Shown here: in pieces, positions 38,501-50,500 of the stretch
Layout: every line of letters starts with the position of its first letter
Numbering within the stretch: the first letter of the stretch is position 1
Origin: Acanthopleura granulata
Lineage: Eukaryota > Mollusca > Polyplacophora > Chitonida > Chitonidae
Assembly (NCBI GenBank): GCA_016165875.1
Contig: JABBOT010000013.1
Location: 13,902,014 to 13,966,013 of the forward strand
Length of the DNA stretch: 64,000 nt
Direction: 5' to 3'
Notes under the pieces: generated by a model
The model's input: the letters and a program-made list of their open reading frames with translations, nothing else
Told to the model about the DNA's origin: nothing
The model's database searches: none
Translations under genes and position numbers: made by a program

Positions 38501-41500
38501 TTTGCACGAAGAAATATGTGAAAGGAAATATGTTTACCCACCGTTCTGCCACGAGAAAAAAGGTGTTATTCAAAACAATATTTAAATCAACTATGATACA
38601 ATGTATATGTAGGAAACTGTTTCTCAAAACGGAATATTTGATGAACCTTGGCTAGTTGTTTTCACAGCCTTCCAGTTTGATTCCACATAAGGGTCCGAGT
38701 ATCCACACATCCCAGGTTCATCGAAGGAACAGTTCGCTGACGCTGGCCAACAAAACAGAATGACATTCATGTATTCACCAAGGTATATCATAGACCTAAT
38801 ACCCTGGAGTCCGTTTTACGAAGAGGTTGTAACGCCACGTCAAAGGTAACTGCCATGGCGACGTGTCTCTGCGTTGTGCGTGTTGCCATGACGGTTACGT
38901 CTGACATCACTTGTACCCTGTCTGCAAAACGGGCCCCCTGGCGACTTGAGTACGATTATATCCTCGAGGGAGGTTATATTTCTGCCGACGTTTACTTGTC
39001 TGTCTGTCTGTCTGCTTGTCTGCATGGATTTGGATGCCATTTTGTTTATGTGCATCTCGACACTGGCCTAACGGTCGATCCAGTAAATTTTAGTTGTGGT
39101 CCGGATTGGAATTTTTCAAACTGGTCTTCACCATTGAGAGATGACACAGAAAAGCATTTGGTATTGTCCCTTTGTCTGAAATGGGGGAAATTTTACATTT
39201 AGATGCTGTGGACGTATATGCTCTCAGAGTATCTTCTAGTGTCTAAGTTATGTCTAAGTTAAGCCTTCATTAAAGGTGGACATAACATGGGTGCATAGCA
39301 TAAGGAAAATACCATGTACATTAGTGCACTTAATAGGGAAAAGACGTTCCGACCACACGTGTTCAAAAGCCCAAACCGGTGAGTCATGTACGCTGGCGAC
39401 GACACATAAATCAGTGCAACCATGACTTACGTCGATTCCAACATTATAAATCAGCACGACATAAACCCAAAGAGGACACAGATATTTCTTTTCAAATATC
39501 TTACAAACGCATAATACAGAAAATGAAGAATGAAGTTTTGGTCATCACATTCTTTTGTTTCTTCCGGCGTGATTCTATGCGTGTTTTATTACAATGAGAG
39601 AAAAGTTTGGGTCAACAGACTAAGAAATCTGAGTTATTCGGTAGGGCTAGTTCGACTCAGAAAATTGAATCATATGATCAGATCGGCTGAATAACAGAAG
39701 ATTCCTCTTATCATCTTACCGACTCATAAATGGTCGATGAGTCCTTTGATTTCTCTTTTAAGTCACACAAACAACCATTATGAGTCTTTAGTTACTTGGT
39801 GAACCTGGTCACATGACTCAGTTTTCTGAGTTGGACAACTCAGACTTTTGAGTCTTTTGAGCCAAACATTTCTCTCAGTGTGTAACAGCGTCACAAATGA
39901 TAAACGCATACCTTGACCACAGGGTCCCTGGGATAGGAGAATGTCGTCGATCGCAAATACAAGCGGTTCTTCCAGTTTGTCGAATCTGTGCTCTTTTCGA
40001 GTGTCAAAATTGACTGTCCCAGACTTCATTTGGAAGAACACGCGGTCTGCGTGAGCAGGAATGGTCACAAACACGGGTGAGTAGTGAGTGACATTGTCCA
40101 CTGAGGCTGTTGGTTCATTGTAGTCATCTGGATGAAGCTGCACTATAGGCTTTGTTCGGCCGTTAATCCTGGCGTGGACCAGTAGGATGTGTGTGCGGTC
40201 AAGGCTACTGGAATGCCAGTAAAATTCCAGACAGCTCTCCCTAGGAAATGATGCAAATTCCGGTGAGGCGAGGTTCGACCAGCTTGCTTTGGAAGTCTGA
40301 GTAACCATGACATAGCCTGTGAACGAATGAATTAATGTATGAATGAATGAATGAGTGAGCGAGTAAGGTTTAAAGCCACGTTTGCGGTGTTTCAGTCATG
40401 TTGTAGGGATAACTATTTAGAACCATAAAATAGTTATGACTTTCGAAACATTCAAAATCAGGGGGATAAATGGGAAATAAGAAGCATCTAAAATTCAATT
40501 TTGTTCACCATACACACTCTGGAGTGCTCTCAGTCAGTCGCCAGTTTAAGACCTGCCTTTGGAAGGTTGAGGTCCTGTTTTATTTTTTCAGTTCGGAGAT
40601 CTCAGGCGTTGACATAGCCTTTGATATGAAACAAAGAAAATCTCGGACCTCCACAGAATGTGGTAATGGTACTTTGCTACTCTGTGGAACACTGCTGGCC
40701 AAAACAAAGCAGCACTCTCTTTTTGAAAACGCGACCCTGCACTTGTACGAGGTCATAACCACAATTCCATGTGCATAAGCACCAATGCATGTGTAGCCTT
40801 TGATGATGATTAGAAAAAAAAACAAACTAACTTGTTTTGAGGGATAAACAATTTTCATGCTACGCATTCCGAACGCGGAACGTGAACATACAGCTGGCAT
40901 GCTCCAGGCAGTCTACTGTGGCTGTTGCACATGTCATGGGATGCACAAGACGGACGATTCGGAACCTTGGGACACGTGTGCATCAAACGGGCACGACATC
41001 TGATCGCCTCAGGTCAGGACGGCCACGTGTGACGACACATGCCGAAGACAATCATATTCTGACATTGTACTCAGTTTGTAATACACACCTCTCTCCGAGT
41101 TCGTGGTGTGGTCTGCAGTGAGGAGTACGATATCCGAGGCATTGCCTTCTCCCGTACCATACCTCATCCATTGCGATCCACCCTCATGCACTGGACGAAC
41201 GACTCTGTACCCACAGTCACCGTCCTCAAAGGTACAATTTGGGGATCGCCCTGAAAATTGTGGAATCATTCTTTTATGATGAATTTTTTTTTCAAACTCA
41301 GGTACTGTCATCATTGTAATGATTTGTCAGAAATACAGAGCTTTCACCGATAAAATTGTGGAAAACAAGTCGAGATTTTATACTTCGTATCATGTTAGGG
41401 TATCAGTGGTTTAGTTTAACGGTGATAATTAAAATACTGTATAATAATTAGTATAATAGGCCATTTTTTGTTTAAAATATGTACCGTTATATTTGGTACA

Positions 41501-44500
41501 TTTTCAAAAACAGTCTTTTTTAAAATGTGAATGGAAATGGAAAGCACACTTGTTTCAATACACCAAATAACAGAAAAAAATGCATCACAGAATTTCTCAA
41601 ACTGTGTGTTTCCAAGCGTAGATTCCATTTTGCATAGATTTGTACAGAGGAATATATTTAACAACAAAACTACATTACCCTAAAAAAACCAACAGTGATT
41701 ATTTCATTGTGACTGATTTCTTGTTACTTTCCGTGAATACGGAAAGACCATTACGCCACAATTAACACGAATCCTAACTCTCATATCGACACAGTTTAGA
41801 ATTTGGTAACCACCATTTGTGAAGCACATGACTCTGTTGCTAGGTTCGAGTCGGATACACTCGGACAGTGTCCACAAAAATAGATAAATTCGCATTAAGA
41901 GTCGTATTTTGCATATGTTAAAATCTGTTCAGAATATATTTTTGCCTAGAATTTTTAGTGAGGAATATATTTCACTACAAAACTACATTACCCTAAAAAA
42001 AAAACCCACAACAGCCATTGTTTCCTTGTGACTAATTTCATGTTGCTTTTCGTGAAGAAGGAAAGACAAAAAAACAGGTAAATTCGCATCACGCGTGGTA
42101 TTTTACATATGTTACACATGTAATTTTTTGATATGCAATTTTAGAATATTGCATTTAACATCAATGCCATTTTCCTTCACCTAATTTTGCATAAGCCATA
42201 GTGCCAGGGGGTCATGGAAATTGTTATATCTTAAACCCATATGAACATGAACAGTTAGAATAAAACCGTAACTGAGATATATTGGGAAGAGACCCAATTT
42301 CCCCGGTAACGTGTGACCATTTGCCAAGTATTACTGTCGGGACTGCTCTGGTTTTACTCTTTATGCTGTAGTCTTTTAGGGGGCCTCCGTGGCTCAGTCG
42401 GTTATCGCGCTATTGCAACACAATGACCCGAAGCCTCCCTCCAATGCGGTCGCTGTGAGGCGAAGACCAGCAAATGCTGGCTTCCTCTCCGGCCGTAAGT
42501 GGGAAGGTCTGCCAGCAACCTGGGAATGGTCGTGGGTTTCCCCCGGGCTCTGCCCGGTTTCCTCCCACAATAATGCTGGCCGCCGTCGTATAAGTGAAAT
42601 ATTCTTGAGTACGGCCTAAAACACCAATCAAATAAATAAATGTAGTCTTTTATATTATATACTCATTTTTTAACGGAGAAGCACAATGCAAAACGGGGAA
42701 CGTTAGCAAAATGAATCCGCAGGGCTAGTTGAAAAAAAAATCAAGAAAATGTAATACATATATGCAGAGAAAAGGAAAATGTCATGAAAACGGTAATACA
42801 GCTTTGGAACTATTCAACAATAAATCAAGGCAGAGAAATGAAGATGCACACCAGTAGGGCCCCTTTCGGGCGTGATGGTTTTCAGTGTGGTTTTCTCAGG
42901 GCTCGGGAACCCTGGGTCTGTAGTGGAATGAGCAGTGACTGCAGGCGCTTTTGTTGTTGTTGCACTAGATGGATGCGCTGTGCTCGGTAATGGGAAAGGA
43001 TTGTCGGTAACGGAATCTGGTGGGAAATATTCTAAATTAAAAACAGAAAAAAAAAACAAATATAGGAAAGTTCGTAGGAAACTGGACAAACCTGTGGTTT
43101 ATCAGAGACATTCTAGTTCCCCAACCTGTGAAACTGGTCTCCGTCGTTGAAGTGAATTTTTCTTTTTATTATAATGTTAAAAATCACTTAATTAATCCAT
43201 CACCAAACCAGCAAAGCAATAAAGCAATGGATGAATGAATGGACGAATAAGTCCGTCGATCAGCCAATCGACTCGCCATGGATAATAAAAGACATAAATG
43301 AGTCACGGTCCGAGTGGTGGCATTCCAGTAGGAAACCTGTTCAATGGTTGCATTCCATTATCCAATTCTGCTTATTTATTTATTTGATTGTTTGTTTAAT
43401 GTCGTACTCAAAAACTTTTCACTTTTACGATGGCGATCAGTTTATGGTTGGAGGATTACACCACAAGTTAGCGGCGTGCTTTTCTACTTGTGCTGCACAG
43501 ATATGCACACCATACAGGTGGTTGACAAGTGGTCCTCAACGAACATTAGACTTCAACAGAGGACTTTCGAGTTCGCACTCTTTTACCGCTAAAGGTAAGA
43601 AAGGTCGTACTATATCACGTGACCTATCGAAAATGTCAGGCAACTATTCTTGATTGCATTTACAACAACATGGGCGTCTGAGAGAATTGTCAAAGAAGTT
43701 ATTTCAACTTGACGAACAATGGAGAAAATTGGGGAGCTGGAAGTTTTGGAATTTAAGAAGCTCCTGAGTGAAGGAAAGGTCGTTTTCACCTCCATAACAC
43801 GGTGAGACAGATGATCCATACATTTATTGTCAACAATACTGCCTGACATCTTTAACAAGTCCCATGATACAGTTAAGCTCTTTTTACCTTTTGCCACAAG
43901 AGAGTTCGAACTCGAAACTCCTTTATTAACGTCTCCAAGGCCCAACAAGAAGTAAGAGCGGGGTAATCCACACTTCCTGTGCCAAACAGGTCTTGAGCCC
44001 AGACCTCGTGCGACTGAAAGACTAACAGATTTAAATTTATTCTTTAAACCACCTCTCTCTTCCACATCACCTTCTACATTACATGCTCGACGTACCAAGT
44101 ATCGAGACAGATTCTCTGTCGATTTTCAGATTGGCGGTGTTTTTGATTGAGTTTTTGATCACAGCAGACACTTCCTGTCTTGCGTCTGAGCCTTCTACGG
44201 TCACCATGAAGGCTCCCTTTTCCCCACTACTGGTGTCTGAAGGGAGGGTTATTGTTACTTTGAAGTATACAGTTATACATCCCGGTCTGTCAAAAGAAAA
44301 CACACGAGTTTTCACATTATCACTGCACATAGTTGTCTCCCTTGGAAGAGGTTGTACAAAGCTGAACTGTGCTATTGATTTTATCGGCATTAATAATGTG
44401 GTTCTACAGTGATGTCACACAGCTTTATGTTCAGTTCTGGATAAAGTTCTTTTGAAGAGTACTCCTATAATGTTTGCTTGTATGTGAAAACGCTAATATG

Positions 44501-47500
44501 ATATTAAATTTCTGCTTTAGGACCACAGAAAAGTCGGGGGGACGTAACTGTAGAACCACATCATCAATATGGCCCATGAAAATCTATCGTACAATCAACA
44601 CACTTGACAGCGTGCACTTTTGCGAAAAAATCTAAAAAACTCAATGATGGTATTTTCAGATACAGTTTTCAATGATCTTTTCACTCACCATAACTTCATT
44701 TTTGCATAGTCTTATCATTTAGGATGATACTATCGCCAGGAATGACAACCAATGAGTTTCAGAGGCAATATCCCAATCATAACCTTTTGCCTGTGGTTAG
44801 AAATGCAGCGCCAATTATTGTTCACCAAGAACTCGCTAGCTCATCAAGAAAACTCGTAGCTCACCAAGAGCTCGACAGCTCATCAAGGGGCCCTGTAGCT
44901 CAATAAACACTCGGTAGGTGACAATAAAATCGATATGGTTCATCAAGTACCTAGTAACTCAACAAGTACTGGGTAACATACCAAACAGTCGATGGTACAC
45001 GAAGCACCAAGTACTAAACTGATCACTAAGTATGCCTTTTCCGTAGTTCACCGAGTATTCAGTATCTGAATAAGCACTCGATAGTTCACTAGTATACACC
45101 ATAGCTCACCACGCACTTGGTAGATCACCATGTGTATTGATTATATACATTGACAGTGACGTTACAGGGAACTATTCTGGAGCTAAAACATTCATTGATT
45201 GCTAAATTGTTGTTGCACTGGTACACACCGCATCCATTCTTGTAAAAACAAAAAAACGAACAAACATATAGTGTACAAAACAAGAAAACGTTTAACCATA
45301 TTTTACACGGTAAAATCATTTCTAAGAAATTAAGTACCTGTGTTTTCAGATACAGTATTCAGTTGTCCTCCCACTGATGCGGATATCAAGTTTACAGTTT
45401 CTTTCCCCTTTAACTGAAGGTAGAGATTATCTTACCGTAAGTTTCCAGTTTCCTCCGATAAGTGAAATATTTTTAGTACGGCGTCAAACACCAAATAAAT
45501 AAATAAATCTTACCGTAAGTTTATGACTTCCACAGATTCGTACAACAATGGTAGTTTGTCGTTCTTTAGTGAAGATTCTATCTGTGAATAGAAAATATGA
45601 CATTTATCACGTGGAAAGAAATATGTTCGTTTGATTGTTTGCTTGATTGGTGTTTAACGTCGTTCTCAAGAATATTTCACTTATACGATAGCCCGCCAGC
45701 ATTATGATAAGAGAAAACTTGACAGAGCCTGGAGGAAACCCACGACCATTAGTAGGCTGCTGGCGGACCTTCCCACCTATGACCAGAGAGGAAGTGACAA
45801 TAGGCTAGATTTGAACTCAATAGTTCGCATTCGTGAAAGGCACAGGGGACAGTACGCTGCACTAGCGCGCTAAAGCCCTCGGTCGCGGAGGTCCCTGGAA
45901 TGAATTATGTGACGCAGAGAGTAAAGTCACAGCACTGGCGACAATGTAATAACGAGAAAGAAAAGACTAAAATCTACTATGTGTGTATGTCAAAGGAAAG
46001 CCCGTTACACAGCTTACAGGGAAATTGTTCGATATGTAGAGGCCTTCTGTTTTCTTTCAACTTTTGTGCATGATATTTTTATAGAAATTACAGAGAGTGG
46101 GGCAACATGCATATTTATAACAAAAAGGGAAATGGTCAAACGTTACCGGTGAAATGCCACTTCATGTAAGGGTTTAAGAAGTAATCCTACACACTCCCTA
46201 GCACCCTGACTTCTTCATGCTAAAGTGACATTTATCATCATCGGTCACCAGTAGACTGTACATAAAATCCCTCAGCACATATACCCAACTTTGTTGTGTT
46301 TTACGAGAGCTGAAAGTACTGTAAACAGTTATAAAAACTAATGCCATCAATGTACTACCGTTGTAGTCATGAAATGTCCTTGAGTACGGCGTAAAACGCA
46401 AATATTGAGTAAATAAATAAATAAATAAACCGTCTGATTTCAGCTGTGACTTTACGTCGTATTAGTGTATTTTTCATGCGATTGTTTCCTTTCACACATG
46501 CAAGTTTGCCTACAGGCAAAAAGAAAAAATGAAACCACGTTTTAATACATTACACCACCTTGCCTATATGTAACTAAGCAACAGGCAATAGATTTACGGT
46601 CAAAAGAGAGTTGTTCGTGTACACAATATGCCTCTTAGCCTAGCCTGCCATAGAATTTCACCGTAAAAAATACACCATTTGTGATAATATCCAGATGCGT
46701 CGTGAGCTGAAAGACTGTGGTTAAATATAACTGAAAGGAAACATCGTAGTATATACAAAGAGGGAGTGATTCTTCGTCCTCAAAGCCATTCTCACATAGG
46801 CTTCATCACGAATTAAACCGCGTCGGTGGCCTGATGGTGAGAGGGTCGGCTTTCAGATCGAGAGATCCGGCATCAATCCCGGGTGGAGTCATACCAAAGA
46901 ATGGTCCTTGTTGCTACCTCGATCGGCGCTCAGCACTGCGAGGCTAGAGCAACGAAACAGGACCGGTCGACCCGGTGACACTGGGTCGGATATCATGTCT
47001 GGTGTCAAATCACCAAAGAACTAAGAAAGTATATAAAATATATCAAAAAAATCAGGATGGATTGATGCAAAAAGAAGCAGTCAAGTTTTCAATGTTGACG
47101 AAAATACGTCATAAATATTTTACATATAGGCGGATGAACAAAACCAGTGTCCAAATAGTGTACCAATTAAGTGCGATTTAAAACACCAAGTATATGCATA
47201 CATACGTCACGAATGACGCCAACTCGATTTACTTGCAGACTGACAAATAAATCAACAAAGTTTAAAGTCGACAGTATGTTAAAATGTACCGACCCTGGGT
47301 GGCCTATTGAACCTAGATGGCCATTTTGGCCCTAGGTGGCCCTATTGACCTTAGGTGGTCCTTTTGACCTTAGGTGGCCCTATTGGTTTTAGGTGGCTCT
47401 TTTGCAGTGAATATCAAACTCCGAGATCTACATGGCTAGTACACATATATAGGGTGGTAGCATAACGAAAGTCTACGCAATACACTTTAATTAATATGGT

Positions 47501-50500
47501 ATAGACTGACTCACTGTCTTGCTTTTGTGTGAAACTATTTCCCTTGGACTGATTACCATAACATGTACAAGCAATAGAATGGGACCACAAATTGAAAGCG
47601 GCAGAGAATATACAGATAAAGATATTTACAACATGCATTTCACGCTTACTCATATAAATTCCCTCCCCCATAATGCTGTCGTAAAAGTGAAATATTCTTG
47701 AGTACGGCGTAAAACACCAATCAAATAGATAAAAAGAATAAATTTACTCATCCACCCCGTGCATTTATGACGTCTTTTCGCCATCACTGAACACTGCTGA
47801 CTGCTTCTCTTTGCGTGAATCCGCGCTAATTTTATATTTATATATTTTCTTAGTTCTTTGGGGATTTGTGTAATTTGTCGTTTTCGGAAAATTTTCTTGC
47901 GATCATTGGCAGGGAATGGTTGAACTAACAAACAGAAATAAATCAATATAGATTATTCTTTTTATACTGATCCACCACCTAGAACGTCCTTGTGACTTCA
48001 AGTCTCCATCGCTGGCGTGAAAATTATTTTACATGAGACAGTATAAGGATCTAGGCTTCGAAACTCACATTCGTATATCATCCGTCAACCGATATGGTTT
48101 ATGTGCAAGCCTATTAATTTATTTTTAAATCAATATTTTTTAAAATTTAACGCGGCTAGTCCCCAAAAAAGTTTTGATCTAAGTTTTAAGACACAGAGTC
48201 ATGCTAAAGAACAAAGACATTGGTTTCACTTTGCTACAAAGTCAATGCGTGGCAAAGACAAGGGAGGCAAAAAGAAAACTGCACTGTAACTTGCCATGTT
48301 TAACTTATAAACACTTTCAACCATCAGATATTAAACACTTGGAGAACATAACATTGTAGTATCGGCCTATGTACATGTTTTAGACACTGATGTTTAACAC
48401 TTAAATATATGTGTATATTTATTAAACACGGCTTGTTAATCCCCCATTAAACGCGTTGGACGTTGGTCATTTTAGAGTGTGCCCGGTTTCCTCCCACCAC
48501 CACGCTGGCCTTCGTCGAATAAGTGAAATAAATAAAACGCCAAGCCAATAAATAAATAAATTTGACAGTGTATACCTACATGTACACCAGCTTTGTAAGT
48601 GTTTCAGTACTTGCAGCTTACTTCTCGTTCTATCCGAGATACCGTGTCCCTGTAGGCCGCTGAGGTGGAATTGTTCATGGCAGGGGACCAGTCTTCTAAC
48701 AACACCAGCCTCCAGTATCTCGCCCACACCATATCGTCTGCTGTTTGAAGTTGAAATTTTTTAAAGATAGGTTATTGTTTGTACATTATGGGAGAACTTG
48801 TAAAAAAACAAGCAAACAAATAACAACAACAAAGCAGAAACGAAGAAAGCTTTTTACAGAAAAGGACCAGCACAAAGAGGCACTTTTCTCTGAGCAGTGG
48901 CGACTTGAACCCAAGCCAGATTGATGATTACTCTCTTGCAGTACATGAGTATTTACTTATTTCATTGGTGTTTTACGCCGTGTTCAAGAATATTTCACTT
49001 GTACGACGGCGGCCAGCATTATGGTGGGAGGAAACCGGGCAGAGCCCGAGGTAAGCCCACGACCTTGCTGGTAGACCTTCCCACGTTCGACCCTAATGGA
49101 AGGCAGCATGAGCCGGGATTGAGCTCACAGCGATCGCGTTGAGGCACATTGGTAATACGTGACCGTTTTCCCACAAATCGTCATGGCAAAGGAAGCTTGG
49201 TCACACAGTATTGGTCACGAGTTAATTTTAAACTGGGAAAGCTTTCTTATCAGCGCCAAATTCTAAGCAAATATTCCAAAATATATGCAATCACGTAAAT
49301 CCTCTTTGCTAATCTATACATGTGGTATGTTGTAATTAACTGTTGTCCACTTCGGAGCAAAGTTTACAATCGATAAAAGGCTTTCGAGTTATGAACTCAT
49401 GATATTAAGGTGACGTCATTTGGTGATGTAACCTCAGCGCTTTACGGCACAGCTGGACAAATAGATGGCATTTTATACACAAGGCATTGCCCAGGCATAC
49501 ACGGTAAGCAATATTATCTATGACTTCAGTGATAAATTTATTTTAGAGAATTTGCAAATCACTTAATGAAATTAAAATCAGTTTTTGTGGATAGTTTTCC
49601 TTATTGGATATACAATGCCGTGTTAAATTAAACCTTCAGTAATTAATTACTTAATTAGTTCAACTTAATGTTTATCTTAAGGACTTTTGACACAAATGAA
49701 AGTGAATGGACCACCAGCTTCCAGCAAACTGTTTGATATTTTCCACGCATTCATTCTAAAATGCGTTACAGATTCTTGCATGACACGTAGAGAACATTTT
49801 TTCCAGCATATACCAATCCCCAAACACATGCACCGACAACAAACGACTAATCTACCCATACATGTAGTTCCACTAAGAGTTTCCAAGCAAAATACACATA
49901 CGTAATAAGAATTGCTCCGGGTAATGCTTGACATGATCAAAATCCTGAATTACTGAGGTTAAAACGACCTCTTTCGTGTTAAAGGAGAAGAAAACATAAA
50001 AACGATGCCAAAATTAGATGAAAGAGCCTGGAAATTTATTTGCAGATATAGTCTTTAATAATTATTTTGATTTTCTCTTTCAAATATAAACATATAAAAA
50101 TATAAACAACTAATTTACATTCAAATACATTTATTAGACATGCATCACATCCTTATTTAGGGCATTAAGGCTATATATACGAAGAAATGGTTCCAAATAA
50201 CCACCAGACAAAAATTAATATCAAATAGTGTTTTCTCCTCAAAGTGAAAATGAAAATAAAAATTAAAGACTATATCTGCGAATAAATTTTCACGCTGTTT
50301 CATCTGATTTTCGCATCGTTTTTATGCTTTCGTCTCCGTTTTACGTTATTTGTGTTTTTTATCAATCTACCGCACTACTACTGCATTTACAATCTTACCC
50401 AAGTTGCCTGGTTTGTTGAGGAAAGCGGCTGTGACAAAGGCTGCTGCAGTAACGGCGATGCCTACAGCCACGCATCCCAGTATAAATATCAACCTCTTTT

